Shown here in pieces: positions 8,666 to 16,698 of a stretch of 40,644 nucleotides of DNA. Each line of letters begins with the position of its first letter. Position 1 is the stretch's first letter. This DNA comes from Candidatus Scalindua sp. (lineage in GTDB: Bacteria > Planctomycetota > Brocadiia > Brocadiales > Scalinduaceae): contig JAIQZU010000059.1 of assembly GCA_021776915.1 (NCBI GenBank), forward strand, positions 1 to 40,644, in the 5' to 3' direction. The notes beneath the pieces are model-generated. The model was not told the DNA's origin, did no database searches, and saw only the letters and a list, made by a program, of their open reading frames with translations. The position numbers and the translations under genes were made by a program.

Positions 8666-8685
8666 ATTATATGTTAGAATGGTTC
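8653..8685. promoter_or_regulatory. Operator-like inverted repeat over the ATPase start codon
   Basis: GAACCATT (8653-8660) and AATGGTTC (8678-8685) are perfect 8-bp inverted repeats running from the -10 region to the first ATG. Between them ACCATTAT is repeated in tandem (8656-8663 and 8664-8671). The arrangement could be a repressor site or an RNA hairpin hiding the start codon; the sequence does not decide between them. Confidence 0.4.
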
Positions 8686-9884
8686 CTATGAAGATTAAGC
8701 GATGTTGTTTCGACAAGTTATGGAATGAGGTTTCGTCACCTGAAATTTCTATTTTGCTCGGAGCCAGACAAGTTGGAAAATCTACGTTGATGCAACAACT
8801 TCTTTCAAAGGCAAAAAGGAATGGGTATAAAACATCGTATTATGATCTGGAGCAACCTTCGGATTTAAATCGTCTTGCTGGTTCACAACAGGATGTTATT
8901 GATGAGATCGTCAGAGATGTACAGGTTGTGTTCATTGATGAGTTCCATTACTTGAAGAATGCATCAAAAATATTTAAGGCAATTTATGATCAGAAGAAGT
9001 CTTTGAAAGTTTATGCTTCCGGTTCATCATCACTAGCCATACATAAACATTTGAAGGAGAGTTTGGCTGGTCGTTTCAAGAAAACGATTATTTATCCTCT
9101 CAATCTGGATGAATGGAAAAGAGTTCCAAAATTCAACAATGATGAGTATCTCAGATGGGGAGGAATGCCGGGCTTAATGCACCAGCCTTCAGAGGATGAA
9201 CGGGTTAATCTTTTAGAGAACATTGTCAGTACATACATAACAAAGGATATTAAGGGTTTAATTAAAGAAGAAAATATCCGTTCTTTCAATTCTTTGTTGT
9301 ATTTACTGGCGCAAGCTCAAGGATCAATGGTTGTTGTTTCAAATTTAGCCCGAAAAACAGGATTAAAGGAAATAACAGTTGCTCGTCATCTTGAAATTAT
9401 TTCTCAAACCTATGTAATGTATGTCTTGCACAGCTTTTCTCAAAATTTAGCTAATGAATTAAAGAAATCTAAGAAATACTACTTATTCGACTTGGGTATC
9501 AGAAACATGCTTTTAAAAGATTTTCGTACCGTTGACAAACGGGACTACAAAGGGTGTGTTTACGAAAGCGCTATATTTTTGCATCTACTGCCACAGCTAA
9601 AACCAAATATGGAGTTGAGATTCTGGAGGACAAAGAAGGGGGATGAAGTTGATTTTATTCTTTTGAAAAATAGAGTCCCGATTCCGATTGAAGTAAAATC
9701 AAATTTGTCGTTACCTGAAATTCCTAAAGGTGTCCAGAAATTTATTGGTAAATATCAAAATGTGCCGTTCGGTATTGTATTTAATGAGAACATCAGAAAA
9801 GTGGTAGAAATTGATAATAAACCAATATATTTTAAGCTGTGGACGGATGTCCTGAAATTGGATTTTCTGAAGACGGTTGTCTAA
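8679..9884 (+). CDS. AAA ATPase with DUF4143-like C-terminal domain
   Basis: The 401-residue protein has an AAA_14-type N-terminal ATPase with Walker A GARQVGKST (28-36) and Walker B VVFIDEFHYL (about 87-96), a winged-helix-like middle part (about 215-260), and a C-terminal domain with the FWRTKKGDEVDFIL signature that resembles restriction-endonuclease folds (acidic D/E, then E-V-K in PIEVKS). This architecture is widespread and strain-variable. Its function is not established; links to mobile elements and stress or defence functions have been proposed. The start is either ATG 8679 or ATG 8688; neither has a Shine-Dalgarno sequence. The gene stands alone between 62-bp direct repeats on the strand opposite to the flanking operons, which suggests acquisition. 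Confidence 0.9.
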   Translation: MVPMKIKRCCFDKLWNEVSSPEISILLGARQVGKSTLMQQLLSKAKRNGYKTSYYDLEQPSDLNRLAGSQQDVIDEIVRDVQVVFIDEFHYLKNASKIFKAIYDQKKSLKVYASGSSSLAIHKHLKESLAGRFKKTIIYPLNLDEWKRVPKFNNDEYLRWGGMPGLMHQPSEDERVNLLENIVSTYITKDIKGLIKEENIRSFNSLLYLLAQAQGSMVVVSNLARKTGLKEITVARHLEIISQTYVMYVLHSFSQNLANELKKSKKYYLFDLGIRNMLLKDFRTVDKRDYKGCVYESAIFLHLLPQLKPNMELRFWRTKKGDEVDFILLKNRVPIPIEVKSNLSLPEIPKGVQKFIGKYQNVPFGIVFNENIRKVVEIDNKPIYFKLWTDVLKLDFLKTVV

Positions 9885-10028
9885 TCTCGTTTTACAATGA
9901 ATGTTGATGGTATATTCAGGCAACTATAAATGTATCCCTGTTTATCCTGTGATCCTGTCTAACGCAACCATCTTTTTTCTACTGTTTTACCTTTGGGTTA
10001 AATGTCAACTATGTGCCAAAAGCGAAAC

Positions 10029-10090
10029 GTAGAACAACTGGTATAGTTTCCCAAACAATTCATGGCATAGTAAAATATTATCTTTCGTAT
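10029..10090. repeat. 62-bp direct repeat, right copy
   Basis: It matches 8546-8607 at 56 of 62 positions without gaps. The copies start 1,483 bp apart and bracket the ATPase gene, as a duplicated target or a recombination footprint would. Confidence 0.85.
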
Positions 10091-10103
10091 TCGCAGAAAT
10101 CAA

Positions 10104-10217
10104 TTAAACAGGTATAATGTCCTCAAATTTGTGACCAAAACGCATCGTCTCTAAATGAAACAAAGACTCCAAATCTAAACCAATAGCTTCAGCAAAATAT
10201 TTATCCAAAATACTGAT
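10104..10217 (-). pseudogene. Possible C-terminal remnant of a lost gene
   Basis: The minus strand stays open for 37 codons before a stop at 10104. The predicted residues (DKYFAEAIGLDLESLFHLE, then MRFGHKFEDIIPV) look protein-like and are not low in complexity. There is no start codon except an internal ATG at 10145, and the frame closes at the helicase start. It may be the tail of a gene destroyed when the helicase or the direct repeat arrived. I cannot name the family, and chance is a real alternative. Confidence 0.25.
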
Positions 10218-10239
10218 TAAAAAGAATATAAAGATCTAA

Positions 10240-12312
10240 ATGCCATTAAGCCTCTTAAACGAAGAACAGTTAAACGCTGCTACTGCTAAATCCGGACACA
10301 ACATTGTTATTGCATCTGCCGGAACTGGAAAAACGTCAACAATAGTTGGAAGAATCGCCCATCTTCTTAATTCTAATGTTGCACCAGAAGAGATATTATT
10401 ACTCACGTTTACAAATAAAGCAGCAACTGAAATGGTGGAAAGACTGACACGCTTTTTCCCTAAAGATGTTACTTCAAAAATAGAAGCCGGTACTTTTCAC
10501 GCTACTTGTTATAAGCTTTTAAAAAGGCATCACCCAGGCCTTTTGTTAAAACAACAAACAGAACTTAAAACGCTTTTTAGAAGTATTTATGAAAAACGGG
10601 AGTTTAAAAAACTCGTTTATAAAACAACTGAATACTCCGCTAATTATCTTTATGATATCTATTCTTTTTATCAAAACACTGAACTGGAACTTGGCTTTGG
10701 AGACTGGATGAGTGAAAACTACCCTGACCATGACTTCTATTGCGATATATATGAAGACATATCTAATGAATATGAGTTGATGAAAGAGAACTACGGCTAC
10801 ATAAATTTTAATGATCTGCTTATAAAAACAAGAAACCTCTTAAGCGCTGATATATTTGTAAACTTTAAAGAGGTTCTGGTAGATGAGTATCAGGACACAA
10901 ACTCCCTTCAAGGCTCACTAATAGACAAAATGGATCCCTCTTCACTTTTTTGCGTTGGTGATTATGACCAGAGTATTTTTGCGTTTAATGGCGCCAATAT
11001 AAATCTAATAGGTTCCTTTTCAAAAAAATTTCCCGGTGCGAAAGTGTTTGCTCTTAAAAAAAATTATAGATCAACAGCCTTAATCCTATCGCTCGCAGAT
11101 AGAGTAATAAAATTCAATGATAGAATATATCCAAAAGAACTGATAGTTGTTAGAAAAGATGACCCTATAAGCCCATCACTATTAGAATTCAACGAGCTTT
11201 TTGAGCAGTATAGTAAAGTCTCTTATATGATAAAAGCAAACTCGTCAAATTATGAAGACGTAGCCGTGATCTTCAGAAATAACTCTTCAGCAGATGGGAT
11301 AGAAGCAAGTTTAAGGGAGCTTGGCATACCCTGTAAAAGGAAAGGCGGGAAAAGTTTTTTTGATGCTAAAGAAGTAAAAATACTTTTCGATATGTACGCA
11401 TTTTTTGTAAACCCAAAGGACATGATGGCCTTTATTCATATTTTCGAATATGCGAAAGGGATCGGCAGTGCAACTGCAAAAGATATTTTTGAAGCTTTGA
11501 AAAGGCTGGGATGCGGTTCCGCTTATGAGGGCATCCTGCATCCTGACACTAGTATTAGAAACCCATTTGAACAGAGAAAAGTGAATTACCAACTGGCCCT
11601 TTTTGATGATTTTGTCCATTTAGAAAGTGAATCTAAATTTTCACACCTGGAGTTGGACGACAAGATATCAAACAGTTCAATACTCAAACACCCGAAATTC
11701 ACAGATGAAAGCGCCGGATTCTTTAATGATTTTTATCTGTTATACAAACGAATAATCAGAATTAAGAAACCAATCTCTATGGTCGAAGCAATAAGCGAAT
11801 CAAAAATCTATAAATATATCACCGATATTTTAGCTGACAAAAGGTCTTTAGACAGAAACAAGAAAGTAAATGAAGAGATAAAAGAGAGGGCTCTTTTGAA
11901 TATTAAAAGAAAAGTTGCCCTTATTAAAGAGCTTACAAAGGGTTATACTGACAATCAACGCTTTCTAAACGCCATGATACTAGGTTCAAACGAACTTACA
12001 AAGGGAGAAGGAGTTAACCTCCTAACTGTTCATGCCAGTAAGGGCCTGGAGTTTAAAGACGTTTATATCCTGGATCTAATGGATGGACGGTTTCCCAATA
12101 GGAAGCTAGCTAATAAAGGCGGTAGTATAGACGAAGAGAGACGACTTTTTTATGTAGCGGTAACAAGAGCAAAAGATGGCCTATGGCTCTCCTATGCGAA
12201 AACAGACAAAGTCAGAAAACTAAGTTTCTACCCATCGCTCTTTTTATACGAAGCAGGGCTTATAAAGAACACAGGAGATTACAAGAAACTTTTAAAAGAA
12301 AAACTCAAATAA
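10240..12312 (+). CDS. UvrD/Rep-type superfamily 1 DNA helicase
   Basis: The 690-residue product has the superfamily 1A motifs in order: Q-motif LNEEQLNAA (6-14), Walker A ASAGTGKTS (25-33), motif Ia LLTFTNKAATEM, motif II VDEYQDTN, motif III VGDYDQSIFAFNGA, motif IV KKNYRST, motif V NLLTVHASKGLEF and motif VI FYVAVTRAKDGLW. It should translocate 3' to 5' on single-stranded DNA and unwind duplexes in repair or replication restart. The N-terminus and the FAFNGA form of motif III recall UvrD-like helicases of Campylobacterota (memory of the family, not a search), so transfer is possible. It is a single gene on the plus strand, between the ATPase and the DinB-like gene. GajB of Gabija systems belongs to the same superfamily but is shorter (about 490 residues). 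Confidence 0.93.
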   Translation: MPLSLLNEEQLNAATAKSGHNIVIASAGTGKTSTIVGRIAHLLNSNVAPEEILLLTFTNKAATEMVERLTRFFPKDVTSKIEAGTFHATCYKLLKRHHPGLLLKQQTELKTLFRSIYEKREFKKLVYKTTEYSANYLYDIYSFYQNTELELGFGDWMSENYPDHDFYCDIYEDISNEYELMKENYGYINFNDLLIKTRNLLSADIFVNFKEVLVDEYQDTNSLQGSLIDKMDPSSLFCVGDYDQSIFAFNGANINLIGSFSKKFPGAKVFALKKNYRSTALILSLADRVIKFNDRIYPKELIVVRKDDPISPSLLEFNELFEQYSKVSYMIKANSSNYEDVAVIFRNNSSADGIEASLRELGIPCKRKGGKSFFDAKEVKILFDMYAFFVNPKDMMAFIHIFEYAKGIGSATAKDIFEALKRLGCGSAYEGILHPDTSIRNPFEQRKVNYQLALFDDFVHLESESKFSHLELDDKISNSSILKHPKFTDESAGFFNDFYLLYKRIIRIKKPISMVEAISESKIYKYITDILADKRSLDRNKKVNEEIKERALLNIKRKVALIKELTKGYTDNQRFLNAMILGSNELTKGEGVNLLTVHASKGLEFKDVYILDLMDGRFPNRKLANKGGSIDEERRLFYVAVTRAKDGLWLSYAKTDKVRKLSFYPSLFLYEAGLIKNTGDYKKLLKEKLK

Positions 12313-12438
12313 GATTCTGCGCTGAGAGCATGCGGAAGAAAGTTGACAATGGATACCATCCATATGGGTTACCGACAACCTATCTACTAAACAATTGCTG
12401 CCTGAATTGAGCGATTTTATTTTCTATATTATAGTAGC

Positions 12439-12574
12439 CGTAGGCTTTAGCCTGCGTTCCATTTATTGTTCAAAAGCTGTCATTCCCGCTTTCTTTTAGC
12501 GGGAATCCAGGATGAACGGGTCTTTAGATACCCGATAAAGACGTTCGGATATGACAAAAGCCGCTGCTTTTGTC
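12439..12574. repeat. Cluster of four intergenic hairpins
   Basis: Four small inverted repeats stand in a row: CGTAGGCT/AGCCTGCG (12439-12456, one T-G pair), ATTCCCGCT/AGCGGGAAT (12482-12506), CGGGT/ACCCG (12517-12534) and GACAAAAGC/GCTTTTGTC (12553-12574). None is followed by a strong T-run. GTCATTCCCGC...GCGGGAATCCAG units are familiar as dispersed intergenic repeats. The cluster lies between two convergent genes, the helicase and the DinB-like gene, and might act as a bidirectional transcription barrier. Confidence 0.55.
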
Positions 12575-12601
12575 TTGGATCTTTAATTTGGTTTGCCAAT
12601 T

Positions 12602-13069
12602 TCATTCACCCAGTTGACTTAATGTCCGCACGATTTTTCCCAGATGATATGCATTATGATCTGCAACAAGCAGTATTTCCCTCAGATAAGTATGGCCTTC
12701 TCCATGGGGTATTAGTGCCGTTAAGTCAAATTTCTGATTCTCTACCAGTACAATCAATTCATCCAAATCCTTGAAGTATTGCGAAACAGCATTTGACAGA
12801 ATTTTCTCTGTTATTTTATCAGTATCGGGTGGCCAGAAACCATCCGGCCATTCAAGAGATTTCCAGGCAGGATCGAGAGTGTATCTTAAAATATCTTCCT
12901 GGGCGAGCCGCATATGCTCAAGCTCTTCATATACAGAACGCGTTCCTTGTTGAGGACGTTTGTTGCAGAGTTCAGGTTTGAGGTCATTCAGTACTTCTTC
13001 CAATGTGGCATGTGCCTGACCACCTTTTAATAATTCAATTAAGTCCTTTCGCAACACCTTATCATCCAT
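12602..13069 (-). CDS. DinB-like putative metal-dependent hydrolase
   Basis: The 155-residue protein fits the DinB/YfiT four-helix-bundle superfamily: a metal-binding histidine in helix 2 (LEHMRL, H52) and the C-terminal pair in DHNAYHLGKIV (H138, H142). Members include thiol-dependent transferases and stress-induced proteins of unknown substrate; no specific reaction can be assigned. The gene is monocistronic, begins downstream of the attC-like site on the same strand and converges with the helicase gene. No second attC-like site is visible at its 3' end, so it is probably not a cassette itself. Confidence 0.8.
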   Translation of the reverse strand: MDDKVLRKDLIELLKGGQAHATLEEVLNDLKPELCNKRPQQGTRSVYEELEHMRLAQEDILRYTLDPAWKSLEWPDGFWPPDTDKITEKILSNAVSQYFKDLDELIVLVENQKFDLTALIPHGEGHTYLREILLVADHNAYHLGKIVRTLSQLGE

Positions 13070-13126
13070 GGTTTTCCACTTTTCAATTTATCATTATAAA
13101 ATTTTCAGCATAGTCTCTTTATGTTT

Positions 13127-13198
13127 GTTTAACGTTAAAGCTGTGCGGCGCAAACGAAGCGTAGCGTAGTTTGCGTCCGAACGAGCGCCTTGTTAGGC
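13127..13198 (-). other. attC-like integron recombination site
   Basis: The 72-bp palindromic element begins (minus strand) with GCCTAAC and ends with GTTAAAC, fitting the attC core consensus RYYYAAC and GTTRRRY. GCCTAAC is followed by AAGGC, and the far end carries AGCTTTAAC before the core, as in L'/R' boxes. The middle folds through GCGCAAAC/GTTTGCGT arms. Its R'' end lies 13 bases after the OLD nuclease stop, the place where attC sits in a gene cassette. No integron integrase or attI is visible in the window, so it would be a solitary or displaced cassette. The assignment rests on eye inspection. Confidence 0.6.
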
Positions 13199-13211
13199 CT
13201 TTATTTCGTCA

Positions 13212-14972
13212 TTATTCATATATTCCTCGTATTTTCGACTCTAGCTGTTGGGGCAGCGTAAAGCCTTCATCTGAAACATGTGATAGCGCAACATAGGGTT
13301 TGCTTTTGTTTCCATCAGGCAAGCCTAATTCTTCCTCTATATCATTAACAAAAACTATGCTCTTTCCAAAATCAGCATTTATTTCCGCTTCGACTAATGC
13401 AGTATCTCTGTTAGCAACATCAAGCGCTTGTTGATTCTTATGTGCTTGGTGATCTTGATCATAGACAGAAACATATGGAATTGAAAAGCTATTTAATAAT
13501 CTTGCATAAAGTGGGATAGCTGTTTTTGAACCACAATCGACAAGAGTGACTTCATATCTAAAAATACCCAGGCTCTTTGCGAGTAATGGAATTACTGTTT
13601 TGTCTGTAGGGCCTTCTACTAAAACAACCTTTTTCGCAAAGAACAATTCACTCCTATCTGGATTAAGCCAGTAGGCTAGATTGAAATCTTTTTTGCTGTT
13701 ACCAGCGAATAACTCGCCTGTGAATTGGCATATTTTTGTGCCCTCTGCATCGCTATCTTTCTTAACAATGCAAATAGATGAGTATTTTTCCACATCTATT
13801 AACGCACTTGCATGTGTGCAGAGTAATACTTGGTTTTTTGATTCAGATAAACTTACCAATGAATCAAATAAAGCTCGCTGGGCCTGTGGATGAAGGTACA
13901 ACTCTGGCTCTTCAAGTATAAAGTAAGTAGAATTTGATGCAGACCTGCCTTTAGCTTCATCATCTGCATCTTGCGCTCTAAGTCTCTTAAGTTGATCTGA
14001 CACAACATTGATAAGCGCAAAAGTGAGCGCTCTTTGAAGACCATGCCCTTTTCTTCGAATGTCTGTTCTAACTCCGTCGTTAACCCAAACTTGAGTGTTT
14101 GCCCTGAAAACATCGTCTATATTGGGTGGAATCACCTCTACGTCTATTTCTGCGCCCCAATGTATTAGCTCTTTGCCTAGCTCTTCTTCAAAGACAGTAA
14201 GTTCCTGGGGTCTGTTTTCATTAGCATTACCATTGGCATCTACTTTGTTGAGCATGCCAAAGAGAGTGGAAAGCTTGCCTTTTGTCTCGCGCCAATCATC
14301 ATTTGATTCAGACATAGAGTTAATTACTGATGAATATAGCTTTCCGAAAGCACTTGCCTCTTTAGTTGTGAAGTCTTCGGTGGCATCTTTTATAGCCGGA
14401 ATAAAATAGACGTCCCCAAATATACCTTTTGCTACAGATTTAAGGCCTAGAAAATTAGTTTGCTCAAGTTCATAGTTGAATTCGACGTCATTGTTCTTTA
14501 TATAATCTTTTTGTGCATCAATGATATTCTGCTTTAATATTCTTCCAGCATCAGGAATATATGGATGAAGAGGTAAACTCGCAGCAATTTCTCTTTTAGT
14601 GTAACTTCCAGCATTCTGCTCTTGCAGAAACTCCTCAACTGGATTTTCTATATAACCTTTATAGTCGAAGTTTCCACCAATATAGGCGGTTTTTCTCACC
14701 CTAATTTCATCAGTGCTAGTTAAATATTTTTTAAAAGTAGATTTGTCGTCATCATCCAGATCTGTGAATAATGCCTCAACATACAATTCTTGAGCGCCAT
14801 GATTGAAATCTAAGTCTTGATGTTTAATTTCGCCAAAAAAGAAAAGAATTGATGAAAGGATATTAGATTTTCCATGATTATTTTGACCTATGAAAACCAT
14901 CATGTCTTCAAAGTCTATCTCTAGTTCTTTGATAGAGCGCCAATTAGAGATGATGATTTTTTTGATCTTCAT
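13212..14972 (-). CDS. OLD-family ATP-dependent nuclease (ATPase plus TOPRIM)
   Basis: The 586-residue protein has an ABC-type N-terminal ATPase with Walker A GQNNHGKS (29-36), a signature-like region near RRKGHGLQRAL and Walker B with the catalytic glutamate in YFILEEPELYLHP. A C-terminal TOPRIM domain follows: VLVEGPTDKTVI contains the metal-binding glutamate and VYDQDH the acidic pair. OLD proteins are nucleases; P2 Old and GajA of Gabija defence are examples, and GajA has nearly the same length (578). No helicase gene follows directly, so by arrangement it is a stand-alone (class 1-like) OLD, although a UvrD-type helicase lies 0.9 kb away on the other strand. An attC-like site follows its stop, suggesting acquisition as a cassette. 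Confidence 0.9.
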   Translation of the reverse strand: MKIKKIIISNWRSIKELEIDFEDMMVFIGQNNHGKSNILSSILFFFGEIKHQDLDFNHGAQELYVEALFTDLDDDDKSTFKKYLTSTDEIRVRKTAYIGGNFDYKGYIENPVEEFLQEQNAGSYTKREIAASLPLHPYIPDAGRILKQNIIDAQKDYIKNNDVEFNYELEQTNFLGLKSVAKGIFGDVYFIPAIKDATEDFTTKEASAFGKLYSSVINSMSESNDDWRETKGKLSTLFGMLNKVDANGNANENRPQELTVFEEELGKELIHWGAEIDVEVIPPNIDDVFRANTQVWVNDGVRTDIRRKGHGLQRALTFALINVVSDQLKRLRAQDADDEAKGRSASNSTYFILEEPELYLHPQAQRALFDSLVSLSESKNQVLLCTHASALIDVEKYSSICIVKKDSDAEGTKICQFTGELFAGNSKKDFNLAYWLNPDRSELFFAKKVVLVEGPTDKTVIPLLAKSLGIFRYEVTLVDCGSKTAIPLYARLLNSFSIPYVSVYDQDHQAHKNQQALDVANRDTALVEAEINADFGKSIVFVNDIEEELGLPDGNKSKPYVALSHVSDEGFTLPQQLESKIRGIYE

Positions 14973-15631
14973 GTTTTATCGTGTCCTTACTTCTTTTGAG
15001 GCATAACAGTTAAATATACAGATGCTATGATATATATTACTTTAAAGCAGTTTTTTATGTGGAATTACAATATAACAACCCGGTAAAGTTTCTTAATCTT
15101 AAAACGCTTAAAAATAAAATGTTTAATATTTATTTGAGAAAGGCTATGCCTGGCAAGAAGGTTCGTAAATTTTACATCCCTGTAAATATAAACTTAATTA
15201 GGATGATTTCTACTCATCTCAAAATGGTTTTCGGAAAAGTCCAAAAACAATTTTGCCCGAGCAAAGTCCTCGGCGCTTTTTGTCCGGGGAAAGTCCTCGG
15301 CGTTTTCCAGTCCGGGGATAACTGCCCGCCTGAACGACATGTCGGGCAGGCAACCAAGATTTGGTTTTTTGAAAAACCAAAAACCAAACCGGTTTTAGTA
15401 TATCCACATTATCGGGTGGATTCGTTTTTGTGCTGTTTGAATTGAATATGTTGGAATGATAAAGCTGCAGGTTATTGAAGTCAAGGGTAAAAAGAGTAAA
15501 ACGATTGAGGTGATTCATATATCTTGAGGACTGCAGATTCAGCATAAAACTCAGAGTCTCTTGAAATGAATAAGGAGTCAAGTCCTTCCATAACTGCATA
15601 TCCCTTTAATAAAGTAAATCTTCCCTTTTCC
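14973..15631. other. Gene-poor stretch rich in repeats
   Basis: Two overlapping frames (15059-15445 plus, 128 codons; 15219-15599 minus, 126 codons) cross the repeats and have no ribosome site or family likeness, so I do not call genes. On the minus strand the stretch just upstream of the OLD gene (near 14998-15012) contains TTTAAC and GTTATGCC, which recalls the end of an attC site and might be the left cassette edge. A 27/28-bp tandem repeat and two hairpins lie at 15263-15380. Confidence 0.5.
15263..15317. repeat. Tandem repeat, two 27/28-bp units
   Basis: The units 15263-15289 and 15290-15317 share AAAGTCCTCGGCG at the start and GTCCGGGG at the end, with a few differences in the middle. 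They are more GC-rich than the surroundings. Immediately after, CTGCCCG (15322-15328) and CGGGCAG (15343-15349) form an inverted repeat, and TTGGTTTTT/AAAAACCAA (15361-15380) a perfect hairpin. The block looks like non-coding repeat debris. Confidence 0.7.
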
Positions 15632-16618
15632 CTAAACTGTTATTTCTTCAAAGCCTCTTAATTTAAAATCGATCTCTCCCAGTCCCGCCTCATATGATTC
15701 ACGGATAAAGCCTATGTCCCTGCCGTGATAACCAAACATGGTAGCGCCGTATGAATCCACCGCCACAGGGTCGACACAAAACACTAATCTCCTGGCATTT
15801 TCATAATTGTTGTCAACATCCTCCAGCCTTCCGCCAGTAGGGCCATTTCTTTTTAAGATTCTGAATGCGTCTAGGATAGTAAGATCAACCTTAACAACTT
15901 TATTAAGGTCTGCTATTTTTGGATGTATATTCTTGTGTATTGAACCTCTATTACCGCCTATCATTCCCATAGTATTTTTAAGCGCCATAGATAAACGTGA
16001 AGTACTATGCTGCTTTGCTATAGGAACATTTATTAATACGTCAGCTTCATCCTGATATATAAACTTCTCATAAAAAGGCCATGAATCAAGTACCTTGCCG
16101 CCCGGTATCTTAAAATCCTTAAACAGTCTCTCGTTAACAAATCTGACCTCTGCACCAACCTCTTTTGCGGCCTTTTCAATCCCACTATTTATATATGAAG
16201 GGCCTGGATTCTTTGCGCAGGTATGATCAAGCACGCTCACTCTATTCGCCCCTGCCTCTATACACATTTCAGCCAATGCAGCAACAACAAATGGATTTGT
16301 ATTTACTGCGTACTCAGGCCGCCTGTCCCATGCTATGTTGGGTTTGATAACAACATTATCACCCCTTGAAACCAGTTTGTCCATTCCGCCAATGGCCTTA
16401 ATACCTCTACTTACCATTTCTCTTATTATGGAGCTTTCATCATTTCTCTCAACAATATCACCATGTACGACAACCAGCTTCTTTTTTAGACTATTTTTTT
16501 TAAACGTCTTCAACGACCGTGGCCTCTCAAACGAACTCAAATACGAGAGGCCATAAAGTCCCGTCCCAACCGCAATACCGGTCTTGAGAAAAGTTCTTCT
16601 TGAAATATTATCTTTCAT
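15632..16618 (-). CDS. Tat-exported DUF362 protein
   Basis: The 328-residue protein begins with a complete twin-arginine motif, SRRTFLK (6-12), and a hydrophobic stretch to about residue 30, so it should be exported folded by the Tat system, probably with a cofactor. The rest matches the DUF362 family: conserved segments KPNIAWDRRPE, DHTC, INVPIAKQHSTSRLSMALKN and MGMIGG. The function of the family is not settled; some members are fused to ferredoxin domains. This one has few cysteines and no 4Fe-4S motif. It appears monocistronic. A tatC gene lies elsewhere in the window, but the two are not in one operon. Confidence 0.88.
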   Translation of the reverse strand: MKDNISRRTFLKTGIAVGTGLYGLSYLSSFERPRSLKTFKKNSLKKKLVVVHGDIVERNDESSIIREMVSRGIKAIGGMDKLVSRGDNVVIKPNIAWDRRPEYAVNTNPFVVAALAEMCIEAGANRVSVLDHTCAKNPGPSYINSGIEKAAKEVGAEVRFVNERLFKDFKIPGGKVLDSWPFYEKFIYQDEADVLINVPIAKQHSTSRLSMALKNTMGMIGGNRGSIHKNIHPKIADLNKVVKVDLTILDAFRILKRNGPTGGRLEDVDNNYENARRLVFCVDPVAVDSYGATMFGYHGRDIGFIRESYEAGLGEIDFKLRGFEEITV

Positions 16619-16698
16619 AATATAAGTAGATTAAAAACACGTTTTCTGAAAATTTCGTTTATTTCCCGCACGAAGCCACAAAGCCACGAAGATATTAA

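Larger units (their letters stand above)
8402..8678. other. Intergenic stretch at the left edge of the accessory island
   Basis: Between the small ORF and the ATPase gene there is no secure gene. A 76-codon minus-strand frame (8350-8580, GTG start) has a hydrophobic C-terminal part but no good ribosome site or family match. The stretch contains the left 62-bp direct repeat (8546-8607) and the promoter and operator-like region of the ATPase gene. Confidence 0.4.
9885..10239. other. Intergenic stretch between ATPase and helicase genes
   Basis: It holds the right 62-bp direct repeat (10029-10090) and a possible degenerate gene tail on the minus strand (10104-10217). No terminator with a clear stem and T-run is visible for the ATPase gene. 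The helicase ATG at 10240 has only an A-rich leader and no recognisable Shine-Dalgarno sequence. Confidence 0.5.

Noticed and set aside
15059-15445. 128-codon plus-strand frame in the repeat-rich stretch
   Set aside because: Half of it runs through a tandem repeat and two hairpins, there is no ribosome site, and no domain is recognisable.
15219-15599. 126-codon minus-strand frame over the same repeats
   Set aside because: It overlaps the plus-strand frame and the repeats and shows no protein-like conservation.
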